Shown here: positions 1 through 9,132 of the stretch, piece by piece | Layout: each line of letters starts with the position of its first letter | How positions within the stretch are numbered: the stretch's first letter is position 1 | NCBI RefSeq assembly: GCF_018499505.1 | Contig: NZ_JAHDAC010000001.1 | Span: 372,001-436,000 of the forward strand | Direction: 5' to 3' | DNA length: 64,000 nt | Source of the DNA: Streptococcus parasanguinis | GTDB taxonomy: Bacteria > Bacillota > Bacilli > Lactobacillales > Streptococcaceae | The notes under the pieces: model-generated | Databases searched by the model: none | Seen by the model: only the letters and a program-made list of their open reading frames with translations | What the model was told of the DNA's origin: nothing | Translations under genes and position numbers: made by a program

Positions 1-1385
1 TGATTGTTAATTCAGAGACAATGGACCAGCACGTTTTAGTAAACGAAACCAAGCCAGGAGTCAATGTATCTGTCAGCGATGGAGTCTTTACAATCAAAGC
101 TCAAGGCCTAACGTCTTACAACTGGTCGGGGTTTACGCTTCCGATTTACGTTCGCAAGATTTATCGAGGTGAAACATACTCCGTCGGTTTCAAATATCGC
201 GTTCGCGGGGCGATTGATCATGATTTCAACGTCATTATCAAAAACCACGTTTTGAATCGCGCAGCGTTCGTGGCTACAGCCGCACGCTCAAGTACTCCCG
301 TTTCTGATGAGTGGAAAGAATTTCAAGGGACGTTTTATATGTCCTCAGATTTTGAGTTCGGCAATCACAGAAACTTACCATTTTATGTGTATGTTACCAA
401 AAACGGCTGGGTAGAAATTAAAGAAATTATGCTCGTCCGTGGTTCGCGCACTGGGCCTTACAAGCCAAGTCAGTTTGACGACGCGTTCAAGGAAACAAAG
501 GCAGTACGGACGCAAGTGACACAGCTTGCTGGATCATGGGCAGTTCGTAACCTAAACAGCAACGGTGATGTACTTAACTCTATCAACGTACTTGCAGACG
601 GCACGAACCGAATAGACGGACGGTTAACTCATATCACAGGCCAGACCAAGATTGATAATGCGGTGATTAAGGATGGTATGATTGCTAACCTAAATGCTGA
701 TAAAATCACGGGTGGCACGATTGATGCAAGTCAGATTAACGTTATTAACGTTAACGCAAGTAATATCCTTGCTGGTACAATGCAAGGAATGATTTTGAGA
801 GGTGGCAGGATCGAGGCATTAGACGGGTCGCTTTCGATGGACCTTAACAACAAGAAGATTAGGCTCAATGGCGACAACGTAGGCATTGTACGGGAATTTA
901 AAGATTATCCAACTCAATTTATACGTTATGAAGCTCAAAGAGAGAACAATCAAAATCATGCACGGACCATTATTGGCAGTAACCGAAATGGGACAGAGAA
1001 TTGGAATTCCACTACTTTTGCCGGACTAATAATCGACAATAACCAGAATAACGGTGAAGATTATATTTATTTATTTGGAGATATTACAAAATTAAGGCAC
1101 TCTCCAGCAGACGAAGGATGGAATTTTAAAAATGTAAACCAGATTATAGAGCCAGCTAAATGGGGTAAGAATTCCGAAATTTGGTGTAGGCATTTTGTTG
1201 TCCCCAAAAAAACAAAAACAGATACGGATAGACCAACTGAATTTATCCGTTTAGAGGAAAGTGTTGTTGCTCTGTGGAGATTGTGGGCGCATGCTAGAGA
1301 TCAAGTCACGATGTCTGGTGCCATGCGGAATAAGATCCGATCTATGCTAGATGCGTGGAGTTTAGATAGAGATACGGTTAAATAA
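1..1385 (+). CDS. Phage tail / receptor-binding (gp58-like) structural protein, 5' end cut by window
   Basis: The frame is open from the first bases of the window through the ATG at 21, so the gene almost certainly starts upstream and only its C-terminal ~461 residues are seen. The N-terminal part seen here reads like a carbohydrate-binding-type beta domain. It is followed by a stretch rich in DGTNRIDGRLTHITGQT and NLNADKITGGTIDAS, the repeat-like linker typical of streptococcal phage minor tail proteins of the gp58 / anti-receptor family. The C-terminal ~170 residues (from about nt 880) are less conserved in type and are probably the host-recognition tip. Its place just before the lysis genes fits a tail-fibre role. 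Exact family assignment is from recognition of the linker, not a search. Confidence 0.75.
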   Translation, partial: IVNSETMDQHVLVNETKPGVNVSVSDGVFTIKAQGLTSYNWSGFTLPIYVRKIYRGETYSVGFKYRVRGAIDHDFNVIIKNHVLNRAAFVATAARSSTPVSDEWKEFQGTFYMSSDFEFGNHRNLPFYVYVTKNGWVEIKEIMLVRGSRTGPYKPSQFDDAFKETKAVRTQVTQLAGSWAVRNLNSNGDVLNSINVLADGTNRIDGRLTHITGQTKIDNAVIKDGMIANLNADKITGGTIDASQINVINVNASNILAGTMQGMILRGGRIEALDGSLSMDLNNKKIRLNGDNVGIVREFKDYPTQFIRYEAQRENNQNHARTIIGSNRNGTENWNSTTFAGLIIDNNQNNGEDYIYLFGDITKLRHSPADEGWNFKNVNQIIEPAKWGKNSEIWCRHFVVPKKTKTDTDRPTEFIRLEESVVALWRLWAHARDQVTMSGAMRNKIRSMLDAWSLDRDTVK

Positions 1386-1396
1386 GGATGTGGGAA

Positions 1397-1591
1397 ATGC
1401 ATACAACAGACAAAATTATCAACGATGTCGCAATCCAACTTGCGAATAAAATTATTGAGTGCGCGAATTATAAGGCGTACTATGAACAAACAAATGAATT
1501 GCTAACTAAATTTAACGATGTTTTAGCTAGTGATTCAGCACTCAAGGAACTCTTTGATGAGGCCTCTCAAAAATTAGAAGAAGGTAAATAG
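1397..1591 (+). CDS. Small phage protein, unknown function (64 aa)
   Basis: A short acidic, mostly helical protein lies between the tail gene and the DUF1366 gene. An ATG at 1388 is in frame, but AAGGA at 1384-1388 sits 8 nt before the ATG at 1397, which makes 1397 (MHTTDKII) the better start; the first would have the ribosome site overlapping the start codon. Small genes of this size and position are usual in streptococcal prophage late operons, and I recognise no domain. It lies 3 nt before the next gene and must be co-transcribed with it. Confidence 0.65.
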   Translation: MHTTDKIINDVAIQLANKIIECANYKAYYEQTNELLTKFNDVLASDSALKELFDEASQKLEEGK

Positions 1592-1594
1592 TAT

Positions 1595-2215
1595 ATGACA
1601 TTTAAAGTAGTAAATAAATACGCACAGGACGCTAACCGCACATTTGTCGCAATTCGACAAGACGCACCTTATACGGCCTTTGACCGTGTGTTAATCGGTG
1701 ACCGTACCAATGACACAGACGAGGCTCTTATTGAGGCTGTATTGGGTCAAATTGCCACTGAATTTAATCCAGCGGACGGTGTGAAGAAATTGCAAGAGGA
1801 CTTGCACACTCAAGCGCAAGAGTACGAAGCTAAACTCGCCAAAAAAGACGAAGGAATTCAGAAAGTCAAAGACGTCGCTGAGTGGAGCGTACTTGCTCGA
1901 GTGACTGACGTGGACAACCCACTCGATCCTACAGTATTCAAGCGTGGCCTTGAGTTGGTCGATCTTGGTAAGGTAGGCGAAACCTATCCAGCGCAAGCAA
2001 TCTTCGCACTTGAGGACCCTAACCACGTTGAAAAATTCAGCGAAGGGAAGCGCGTGATGGTACAAGTCACTGAGCCGTTTACATATAATGGAGAAACACT
2101 TGACCAGCTCGAATCATTGCACCAAAACGGAAAAATCGGAATCTGGAAATGGACTGAGCCAAAACCGGAAGATCCAAAACCAGCGGGAGAGCTTGAAACT
2201 CAACCCGTCCAGTAA
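1595..2215 (+). CDS. DUF1366-type phage protein
   Basis: A 206-residue protein without signal peptide or membrane segment. The start region (MTFKVVNKYAQDANRTFVAI), a central charged coiled-coil-like segment (about residues 60-85) and a C-terminal Pro/Glu-rich tail match what I recall of the DUF1366 family, found between tail-fibre and holin genes of streptococcal temperate phages. Function is unknown; a tail-accessory or host-modifying role is only a guess from position. GAAGAAGG at the end of the preceding gene acts as ribosome site. It is followed by a 28-nt gap with a new strong ribosome site for the next gene. Confidence 0.7.
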   Translation: MTFKVVNKYAQDANRTFVAIRQDAPYTAFDRVLIGDRTNDTDEALIEAVLGQIATEFNPADGVKKLQEDLHTQAQEYEAKLAKKDEGIQKVKDVAEWSVLARVTDVDNPLDPTVFKRGLELVDLGKVGETYPAQAIFALEDPNHVEKFSEGKRVMVQVTEPFTYNGETLDQLESLHQNGKIGIWKWTEPKPEDPKPAGELETQPVQ

Positions 2216-2243
2216 GCAAGTCGATTGATAGGGGGTGGTTTAA

Positions 2244-2645
2244 TTGGACCTATTGGCATTAGTAGACAAGCTAACACCCGTATTAGTCGTGATAATTCCA
2301 AGTTATTTCTCATTTAAGAGTACAAAAACCACTAAAGAAGCTGACAAACGCCTTGAGGGTTTATCGAATAAAATCGATACCCTCGAGAAGTCAGTATCAA
2401 CCGTGGAAGAAATCGGGAAAGATAACCAGCGGAATTTAACGATGATTGGGAAAGGCTTGCAACGGCTTCAACGTTTTCGATTGCAGGAAAATCTGAAGAA
2501 CGCACTCAAACGTGGACATACGAACCAGCACGAATTAGAGGAGCTGTCTAAACTATATGAAAGTTACGTCGAGTTAGGCGGTAACGGTGCTATCAGAGTG
2601 CTCTTTGAGCGCTTTTTGGAGCTAGAAATAAAAGAGGAAAAATAA
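2244..2645 (+). CDS. Phage membrane protein of the lysis module (possible second holin or antiholin)
   Basis: A 133-residue protein starts at TTG 2244, supported by GGGGGTGG at 2231-2238. Residues ~4-20 (LVDKLTPVLVVIIPSYF) form one short membrane segment. The rest is a charged helix with heptad-like spacing (RLEGLSNKIDTLEKSV) and a second helical block. Streptococcal phages commonly encode a protein of this layout directly before an LL-H type holin, with a 1-nt gap as here. A role as holin partner or antiholin follows from position and topology only; I cannot name the family. Confidence 0.6.
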   Translation: MDLLALVDKLTPVLVVIIPSYFSFKSTKTTKEADKRLEGLSNKIDTLEKSVSTVEEIGKDNQRNLTMIGKGLQRLQRFRLQENLKNALKRGHTNQHELEELSKLYESYVELGGNGAIRVLFERFLELEIKEEK

Positions 2646-2646
2646 A

Positions 2647-2976
2647 ATGAATCAAATTACAAGCATTATTACTTCATCGGCTATGAGTATTTTGGTGGTA
2701 TTAACTGGTATCGTTGTTCAAGCGATCAAGAAATATTTGCTTATGCGAGGTGGCAAGAAAGCGATCGAGATCGTAGAGATCTTGGCGAAGAACGCAGTCA
2801 ACGCTACAGAGCAAGTCGCTGATAAATTGGATATTCACGGCAAAGATAAACTCGAGCACGCTAAAACTAGCTTGATCGAAGGCCTTGAATCTCAAAATAT
2901 CCACTTGACGAATCAAGAGCTCAATACCTTTATCGAGGCAGCGGTCAAACGCGCTAACGAAGAATGGAAGAAATAG
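2647..2976 (+). CDS. Phage holin, LL-H family
   Basis: 109 residues with a single N-terminal membrane helix (about residues 8-27, SAMSILVVLTGIVVQAI), then a basic turn (KKYLLMRGGKK) and a charged helical tail. This is the layout of LL-H type holins (Phage_holin_6_1). It would form the membrane lesion that lets the endolysin 11 nt downstream, which has no signal peptide, reach the cell wall. Ribosome site is GAGGAAAAAT just before the ATG. No alternative dual start for an antiholin is evident within the first codons. Confidence 0.85.
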   Translation: MNQITSIITSSAMSILVVLTGIVVQAIKKYLLMRGGKKAIEIVEILAKNAVNATEQVADKLDIHGKDKLEHAKTSLIEGLESQNIHLTNQELNTFIEAAVKRANEEWKK

Positions 2977-2987
2977 AGGGATAAAGC

Positions 2988-3833
2988 ATGAGTGTACAAC
3001 AACTTACAGTAAACTGGTTTATCAATCGTCGCGGTTTGCTCACTTATTCCATGCTGGGAAGCCGGAACGGGGTAGATGGCACGGCTGATTGTTCTGGGTC
3101 GATCTCGCAAGCGCTGAAAGAAGCCGGAATTAAAATCGTAGGCTTACCGTCTACGGTTACACTTGGGCAACAACTCGCAAATAATGGCTTCTACCGCGTA
3201 AGTATCAACCAAGACTGGGACGCTCAAACGGGGGATATCGTCCTTATGAGCTGGGGCGCTGATATGTCAAGCTCAGGCGGTGCTGGTGGGCACGTCGGAG
3301 TTATGATTGACGATACATACTTTATCTCTTGCGATTACTCAACTCAAGGAGCAGTCGGACAAGCGATCAATACCTATCCTTGGAACGATTACTATAGCTG
3401 GAATAAGCCTAATTATATCGAAGTTTGGCGATATGCTGACACAGCACCGCAGACCAACAATCAAGCGAACACGGCAGTACAACCTCAAGAAAAGGCCTAT
3501 TATGAAGCGAATGAGGTTAAGTATGTCAACGGTATCTATCAAATCAAGTGCGATTATCTCGCGCCGGTTGGGTTCGATTGGTTGGAAAACGGTGTCCCGG
3601 TATCAATGGTAAACTGGGTTGATGAGAATGGAAACAACTTGCCAGATGGTGCAGACAAAGACTTTAAAGCCGGAATGTACTTTAGCTTCGAGCTTGACGA
3701 AGCCCATATCACGGACAAGTGCACGGGTGGCTATTATGGTGGCTACTACTGGCGCCTGTTTGAGTTTGGACAATTCGGACCGATCTGGCTCTCTTGCTGG
3801 GATAAGGACGATCTAGTCAACTATTACGAATAA
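2988..3833 (+). CDS. Phage endolysin: Amidase_5-type peptidoglycan hydrolase with C-terminal wall-binding domain
   Basis: 281 residues, two domains. Residues ~1-148 resemble the Amidase_5 (NlpC/P60-like) catalytic domain of the pneumococcal phage Dp-1 lysin Pal: nucleophile Cys35 in ADCSGS and His102 in GGHVGVMID are visible. After a short Gln/Asn/Thr-rich linker, residues ~165-281 are Trp/Tyr/Gly-rich (GGYYGGYYWRLFEFGQ) and resemble the target-recognition domain of zoocin A rather than choline-binding repeats. No signal peptide, so export depends on the holin. AGGGATAAAGC precedes the ATG. The binding-domain assignment is the less certain part. Confidence 0.85.
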   Translation: MSVQQLTVNWFINRRGLLTYSMLGSRNGVDGTADCSGSISQALKEAGIKIVGLPSTVTLGQQLANNGFYRVSINQDWDAQTGDIVLMSWGADMSSSGGAGGHVGVMIDDTYFISCDYSTQGAVGQAINTYPWNDYYSWNKPNYIEVWRYADTAPQTNNQANTAVQPQEKAYYEANEVKYVNGIYQIKCDYLAPVGFDWLENGVPVSMVNWVDENGNNLPDGADKDFKAGMYFSFELDEAHITDKCTGGYYGGYYWRLFEFGQFGPIWLSCWDKDDLVNYYE

Positions 3834-3869
3834 TAAAACGTAAGTTCAAAAATTTATATTTTTTTCTTC

Positions 3870-3896
3870 CCCTCCCAAAACGGGAGGGCTTTTTTG
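3870..3896 (+). terminator. Rho-independent terminator of the phage late operon
   Basis: A 7-bp GC-rich stem (CCCTCCC 3870-3876 with GGGAGGG 3882-3888), 5-nt loop AAAAC, then C and six T. It lies 36 bp after the endolysin stop. Confidence 0.9.
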
Positions 3897-4064
3897 TTGC
3901 TGTTATAATGGAAATTTTTCTGATTGTCTATTATAACGGCAACCGAATGACTACGTAATTGACTACGTTTTTATTTGTTTGAGTGATATGTGACCATACC
4001 CCAAATATAGTAAAATCAACTAACCGTATCTAATGGAAATCTGATGGTAATCGTATTAAAATTT
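3897..4064. other. Probable prophage-chromosome junction (attR region)
   Basis: This non-coding stretch lies between the phage terminator and the rnc promoter. It holds an 8-bp inverted repeat, GTTATAAT (3902-3909) with ATTATAAC (3930-3937), and two direct copies of TGACTACGT at 3948-3956 and 3960-3968, 12 bp apart. Paired short direct repeats like these are compatible with arm-type integrase binding sites next to an attachment core, but the core itself can only be found by comparison with the other end of the prophage or an uninfected strain. Confidence 0.4.
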
Positions 4065-4073
4065 TGGTATACT
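4065..4073 (+). promoter_or_regulatory. Extended -10 promoter of the rnc-smc-ftsY operon
   Basis: TG-G-TATACT, an extended -10 box, without a convincing -35. The transcript would begin near 4080, directly at an in-frame ATG (4081) and 28 nt before the better rnc start (4108). It is the only promoter-like site between the prophage and rnc, so the prophage lies just upstream of this housekeeping promoter. Confidence 0.65.
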
Positions 4074-4107
4074 TAAGAGTATGAATTTATTAGAAAGTAG
4101 GCTTCCC

Positions 4108-4809
4108 ATGGAGAAATTACAAGCCCTGTTATCGGAACGGTTTCAGATCGTTTTTTCAGATAGCAGTTTATTAGATACAGCTTTTACGCACACCTCTTAT
4201 GCCAATGAGCACCGCCTCTTAAAAATTTCACATAACGAACGTTTGGAATTTTTAGGAGACGCTGTTCTTCAATTAGTTATTTCCGAATATTTGTATAAGG
4301 AACACCCAAACAGACCGGAGGGAGATTTGTCCAAATTCCGTTCTATGATTGTCCGTGAAGAAAGTCTGGCTGGCTTTTCTCGGGATTGCCAATTTGACCA
4401 TTACATCAAACTGGGCAAGGGCGAAGAAAAATCTGGTGGCCGGGACCGTGATACGATTCTTGGTGACTTATTTGAAGCCTTTTTAGGTGCTCTTGTACTG
4501 GATCAAGGAGTGGAAGCAGTCAAACGCTTCATCTATCGGGTCATGATTCCAAAGGTTGAAACGGGTCAATTTTCTCAAGTCATTGACTATAAGACTCGTT
4601 TGCAAGAACTGTTGCAGGTTCACGGAGATGTGGAGATCCAATACCAAGTGGTGAATGAGTCCGGTCCAGCTCATGCCAAAGAGTTTGAAGTAGAAGTGTT
4701 CGTGAACGGTCAAACGATGGGACATGGTCATGGTCGTTCCAAGAAATTAGCGGAGCAGGAAGCAGCCCGCAATGCAGTTGAAACGAGGAATGATGGGCCA
4801 TGTATCTAA
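4108..4809 (+). CDS. rnc: Ribonuclease III
   Basis: Endoribonuclease that cleaves double-stranded RNA in rRNA and mRNA maturation. The 233-residue protein has the RNase III signature [12 protein letters not shown] at 43-54, the second acidic cluster [11 protein letters not shown], and a C-terminal double-stranded RNA-binding domain (from [11 protein letters not shown], with [12 protein letters not shown]). Start 4108 (MEKLQALL) is chosen because the homologous pneumococcal protein, as I recall it, begins at the equivalent residue, and GTAGG lies 6 nt upstream; an in-frame ATG at 4081 would add nine residues. The 3' end overlaps smc by 10 nt, so the two are translationally coupled. Confidence 0.97.
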   Translation: MEKLQALLSERFQIVFSDSSLLDTAFTHTSYANEHRLLKISHNERLEFLGDAVLQLVISEYLYKEHPNRPEGDLSKFRSMIVREESLAGFSRDCQFDHYIKLGKGEEKSGGRDRDTILGDLFEAFLGALVLDQGVEAVKRFIYRVMIPKVETGQFSQVIDYKTRLQELLQVHGDVEIQYQVVNESGPAHAKEFEVEVFVNGQTMGHGHGRSKKLAEQEAARNAVETRNDGPCI

Positions 4810-7800
4810 AAGAGATTGAAATCCAAGGCTTTAAATCCTTTGCGGATAAGACAAAAGTCGTATTTGACAAAGGGGTCACTGCCGTTGTAGGGCCTAATGG
4901 ATCTGGAAAATCAAATATCACGGAGAGCTTGCGCTGGGCTCTGGGAGAATCCAGTGTCAAGAGTCTACGTGGGGGCAAGATGCCCGATGTCATCTTTGCA
5001 GGGACAGAATCGCGTAAACTGCTGAATTATGCCTGTGTCACAGTTGTCTTAGATAACCAAGATGGTTTTATCCAGCAGGCAGGGAAAGAAATCCGGGTCG
5101 AACGGCATATTTATCGCTCGGGAGAAAGCGAGTACAAGATCGATGGCAAGAAAGTACGTCTCAGAGATGTTCATGATTTGTTCATGGATACAGGATTGGG
5201 ACGTGATTCTTTCTCTATTATCTCCCAAGGACGGGTAGAGGAGATCTTTAACTCCAAACCGGAAGAACGCCGGGCTATTTTTGAAGAAGCTGCTGGTGTC
5301 TTGAAATTTAAGACGCGGCGTAAGGAAACTGAAACCAAACTCAACCAAACTCAGGAGAATTTAGACCGTCTGGAGGACATCCTCTATGAATTAGAAGGAC
5401 AGATCCAACCTCTTGAAAAGCAAGCGACAGTCGCTCGCCGTTTCTTGGAATTAGACCAAGAACGGCAGGTTCTCTTGCTGGATGTTTTAGTTGCTCAAGT
5501 CGATCTGACAAAAGAGCTCTACGAAAAGGCTGATCAAGAAGAAAAAGCCATTCAAGAACAGTTGGCCTCTTATTACCAACGTCGTCAGGTCTTAGAAGAA
5601 GAGAATGTACGCATCAAGAAAGCTCGCCATCAGTTGGATGAAAGCTTAGCTGAGGACCAGGCCAGCTTGCTTGAGGTCACTCGTTTGATCAGTGATTTGG
5701 AAAAGAAAATCGAAGTAGCTAAGTTGCAATCGAGTCAAGCAGCCCATAGTCGCAAGGAAAATCTTGAGCGGTTGGATGCTATTTTGGCCCGTCTGGAAGA
5801 AGCGAAACAAGAGCTGGCTCAAAAACAAGAGACGCTAGCTGTACTTCAACAAAGACTGACAGAGAACCGTCAGCAACAAGAAGAGTTGGAAAAAGAATTA
5901 GCCAACTACGAAGAAGATCCGGAACAAGTCATTGAGCATCTACGTGAGCAGTATGTCGCACTCTTGCAGATGGAGGCTGAAAAATCAAATGAGAGGACAG
6001 CTATTGAGAGCCGGATCCAAGCACTCCTGCAAGAATCTAGTCATCGTCAAGAGGACTTGATCAAGGCGCAATCCAATTTTGAAGCTGCCAAGGAAAAAGA
6101 AGTCCGACAATTGGAGGAGTTGGATCGGGCACAAGCGACGGTCAAAGGTTTACTAGTAGAATATCAAGAGCAATTGGTAAAAGTGGAGCAGGCCAAAACT
6201 GCCTACCAAGAGGCTCAAACGGCCATGTTTGACTTGATGGATGAGAGCAAGAACAAGCGGGCGCGGATCAATAGCTTGGAAGCCATTCAGAAGAACCATA
6301 GTAACTTCTATGCAGGCGTCAAGAGCGTCTTACAAGAAGCAGAACGGTTAGGAGGCATCTGTGGGGCTGTTAGTGAGAATTTGAGCTTCTCAAAAGACTA
6401 TCAGACGGCGCTTGAAATTGCTCTGGGAGCTAGCAGCCAACAGATCATTGTCGAGGATGAAAAGGCTGCAACGCGAGCGATTGATTTCTTGAAACGTAAT
6501 CGCTTGGGACGGGCAACTTTCCTTCCGCTAACGACCATCAAAGCCCGTCAACTATCCCCTCGGAATCTGGAATTGATTCAAGCCAGTGAAGGATTTCTAG
6601 GAATTGCGAGTGACTTAGTGACCTATGAGCATCGTTTTGAACAGATTTTCCAAAACCTGCTTGGAGTAACGGCCATTTTTGACACGACGGAGCATGCGCG
6701 TGAGGCAGCTCGTAAAGTCAACTATCAAGTTCGGATGGTGACCTTGGATGGGACCGAATTGCGGACCGGAGGATCATATGCCGGTGGTGCCAATCGCTCC
6801 CAAAATACGGTCTTTGTCAAACCAGAATTAGATAGTTTGAAGCAGGAAATGCAAGCTCTGGATGCTCGTTTGAGAGAAGCTGAGCAGGAAGTAGAGACTA
6901 AGAATAATCTGCTCAAGCAGGCGCAAGAATACCTGGCCTCTATTCAAAGCCAGGGTGAGCAAGCGCGTTTAGAACAACAGCGGGCCCAATTGGCCCACCA
7001 ACAAAGCCAAGAGCAACTGAAAGAAATTCAGGAACTCTTAGAAGCTTTGAAGTCAGAATTGGCAACAGATGCGACCCAGTCTCTCCAAGAAGAGCTGGAG
7101 TCTCTTACTGAGCAATTGGCAGCGATTGAGCTTCAAAAAGAAAATCTGAATCGCGACATTGAAACCATGAAGTCGGACAAAGATGTCCTGCAACAAAAAG
7201 TGCAAAACCTGCAAGAGCAATTGGCAGAATTACGACTTCAACAGACCGAGTATAAGAGCCAACAAAGCTATGAGCAAACAGATGCTCGTCGCTTGGAAGA
7301 AACGATCTCCCAGTTGGAAGTAGAAGAGCATCAGTTGCAATTGCTGATTGAACAAGGCGAGGCCAAAGTCCAGACAGTTGATGTGGAGCAGCTAGCCAAC
7401 CAATTGACGCAGGTACAAGCCAAGAAAACGGACTTGGAACAAGGGGTCATTCGGAAACGATTTGAGCTGGATGATTTGGAAGGACAGGCCGAAGATGTGG
7501 CAGAACAGATGGAACAAGCTCGCAAGAAAAACGAAGAATGGATTCGTCAACAAGCCAAGGCTGAAGCGACACGTGAAAAGCATGCGGATCGTTTGAACAA
7601 GCTCTTAACGCAAATTACCGATGAATTCATGCAAAGCTTTGACCAAGCCAAAGAGCAGGCCAAACCTGTTGAAAATCTTGCAGCAGCTGAAAACCAGCTC
7701 AAGAGCATCGAAAAAGATATTAAGGCACTTGGTCCAGTCAATGTGGATGCGATCGAGCAGTACGACGAGGTGAAGGGGCGCTTTGATTTCCTTTCCAGCC

Positions 7801-8336
7801 AGCGTGAGGATGTCTTGGCTGCGAAAAACATGCTTCTGTCTACCATCAACGACATGAATGACGAAGTCAAGGAACGCTTTAAATCGACTTTTGAAGCTAT
7901 TCGTGAATCCTTTAAAGTCACTTTCCGTCAAATGTTTGGTGGGGGTTCTGCTGATTTGATTCTGACAGAGCCAGATCTTCTGACAGCTGGTGTTGAGATT
8001 TCAGTGCAGCCACCTGGTAAAAAGATCCAATCCTTAAACCTCATGAGTGGTGGAGAAAAGGCCTTGTCTGCTTTGGCCCTCTTGTTCTCGATTATTCGTG
8101 TCAAGACCATTCCATTTGTCATTCTGGATGAGGTAGAGGCTGCCCTAGATGAGGCCAATGTCAAGCGCTTTGGGGATTATCTGAACCGCTTTGATAAGGA
8201 GAGCCAATTTATTGTCGTGACGCACCGGAAGGGAACCATGTCAGCTGCAGATTCCATCTATGGTGTGACCATGCAGGAATCAGGGGTTTCTAAAATCGTC
8301 TCAGTAAAATTGAAAGACTTAGAAAATGAAGAATAA
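4800..8336 (+). CDS. smc: Chromosome condensation/segregation ATPase SMC
   Basis: 1178 residues, full length for bacterial SMC. Walker A GPNGSGKS at 31-38, long coiled coil (~165-500), hinge (~510-670, [13 protein letters not shown] onward, with Gly-rich [12 protein letters not shown]), returning coiled coil, then the ABC signature [13 protein letters not shown] (~1079) and Walker [15 protein letters not shown] (~1106). With ScpA and ScpB it forms the condensin ring that compacts and separates daughter origins. It overlaps rnc by 10 nt and the next phosphatase gene by 11 nt, so expression is tied to the whole operon. No oddities seen. Confidence 0.98.
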   Translation: MYLKEIEIQGFKSFADKTKVVFDKGVTAVVGPNGSGKSNITESLRWALGESSVKSLRGGKMPDVIFAGTESRKLLNYACVTVVLDNQDGFIQQAGKEIRVERHIYRSGESEYKIDGKKVRLRDVHDLFMDTGLGRDSFSIISQGRVEEIFNSKPEERRAIFEEAAGVLKFKTRRKETETKLNQTQENLDRLEDILYELEGQIQPLEKQATVARRFLELDQERQVLLLDVLVAQVDLTKELYEKADQEEKAIQEQLASYYQRRQVLEEENVRIKKARHQLDESLAEDQASLLEVTRLISDLEKKIEVAKLQSSQAAHSRKENLERLDAILARLEEAKQELAQKQETLAVLQQRLTENRQQQEELEKELANYEEDPEQVIEHLREQYVALLQMEAEKSNERTAIESRIQALLQESSHRQEDLIKAQSNFEAAKEKEVRQLEELDRAQATVKGLLVEYQEQLVKVEQAKTAYQEAQTAMFDLMDESKNKRARINSLEAIQKNHSNFYAGVKSVLQEAERLGGICGAVSENLSFSKDYQTALEIALGASSQQIIVEDEKAATRAIDFLKRNRLGRATFLPLTTIKARQLSPRNLELIQASEGFLGIASDLVTYEHRFEQIFQNLLGVTAIFDTTEHAREAARKVNYQVRMVTLDGTELRTGGSYAGGANRSQNTVFVKPELDSLKQEMQALDARLREAEQEVETKNNLLKQAQEYLASIQSQGEQARLEQQRAQLAHQQSQEQLKEIQELLEALKSELATDATQSLQEELESLTEQLAAIELQKENLNRDIETMKSDKDVLQQKVQNLQEQLAELRLQQTEYKSQQSYEQTDARRLEETISQLEVEEHQLQLLIEQGEAKVQTVDVEQLANQLTQVQAKKTDLEQGVIRKRFELDDLEGQAEDVAEQMEQARKKNEEWIRQQAKAEATREKHADRLNKLLTQITDEFMQSFDQAKEQAKPVENLAAAENQLKSIEKDIKALGPVNVDAIEQYDEVKGRFDFLSSQREDVLAAKNMLLSTINDMNDEVKERFKSTFEAIRESFKVTFRQMFGGGSADLILTEPDLLTAGVEISVQPPGKKIQSLNLMSGGEKALSALALLFSIIRVKTIPFVILDEVEAALDEANVKRFGDYLNRFDKESQFIVVTHRKGTMSAADSIYGVTMQESGVSKIVSVKLKDLENEE

Positions 8337-9132
8337 TGATATTAAATTGATCGCTACGGATATGGATGGAACCTTTCTAAATGACCAACATCAGTACGAT
8401 CAAGACCTTTTACGCAAGGTATTAGCAAGCTGCAAAGAAAAAGGCATCTATTTTGCTGCTGCGAGTGGCCGTGCCCTCCTTTCTCTCAAATCCCTCTTTA
8501 AAGGATTTGAGGACCAGATGATTTTCATTGCTGAAAATGGTAGTGTGGTAGAATTTCATGGAGAAGATCTCTACGAAGCGACTATGTCCAAAGACTTTTA
8601 TTTGGGTGTTTTTGAAGCTTTGAAATCCTCACCTTATGCAGACCCCAATAAACTGCTTTTGACGGGAAAAAAAGGAAGCTATGTCTTAGAAACAGTAGAT
8701 CCCGACTATCTGGCCTTGAGTCAACACTACAATGAAAACATTCAAAAAGTGAAAAGTCTAGCGGATATTCAGGATGAAATTTTCAAATTGACCACCAACT
8801 TTGATGCAGCTCTTGTGCTTGAAGGTGAGCAATGGGTCACTGAGAATATCCCCGGTGTCAAAGCGATGACGACAGGTTTTGAATCGATTGACATTGTCCT
8901 CGATTATGTCGATAAGGGAGTGGCCATTACCGCCTTAGCGGATAAACTAGGGATCTCGATGGATCAGGTGATGGCTTTTGGAGATAACCTAAATGACCTC
9001 CATATGATGCAAGTCGTGGGCCATCCTGTAGCGCCAGAAAATGCACGTCCTGAAATCTTGGCCATTGCTGAAAAAGTCATCGGCCACCATGCGACTGGTT
9101 CTGTCCTACGCTACATGGAGGAAATTGTATGA
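8326..9132 (+). CDS. Cof-type HAD-IIB sugar/nucleotide phosphatase (first of a pair)
   Basis: 268-residue cytosolic phosphatase of the HAD superfamily, IIB cap class. Motif I is TDMDGTFL (residues 11-18, nucleophile Asp12 and acid/base Asp14), motif II lies in AAASGRAL, and motif IV is FGDNLNDLHMM near the C terminus. Family members dephosphorylate sugar phosphates, flavin or pyridoxal phosphates; the substrate cannot be read from sequence. It sits between smc and ftsY with 11-nt and 4-nt overlaps, a position I recall as usual in streptococci, which suggests co-expression but not a shared function. Confidence 0.92.
   Translation: MKNNDIKLIATDMDGTFLNDQHQYDQDLLRKVLASCKEKGIYFAAASGRALLSLKSLFKGFEDQMIFIAENGSVVEFHGEDLYEATMSKDFYLGVFEALKSSPYADPNKLLLTGKKGSYVLETVDPDYLALSQHYNENIQKVKSLADIQDEIFKLTTNFDAALVLEGEQWVTENIPGVKAMTTGFESIDIVLDYVDKGVAITALADKLGISMDQVMAFGDNLNDLHMMQVVGHPVAPENARPEILAIAEKVIGHHATGSVLRYMEEIV

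Larger units (their letters stand above)
1..3970 (+). mobile_element. Right (late/lysis) end of a prophage, left part outside window
   Basis: Six co-directional genes run tail/receptor protein, two small accessory proteins, a membrane protein, a holin and an endolysin, the usual order at the distal end of a streptococcal siphovirus late operon. A strong terminator (3870-3896) follows the endolysin and the host gene rnc starts about 200 bp later. The head, packaging and integrase genes would lie left of the window, so I cannot tell whether the prophage is intact. All six reading frames are open and have plausible ribosome sites, so nothing here looks decayed. The right boundary at about 3970 is inferred, not seen. 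Confidence 0.85.
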
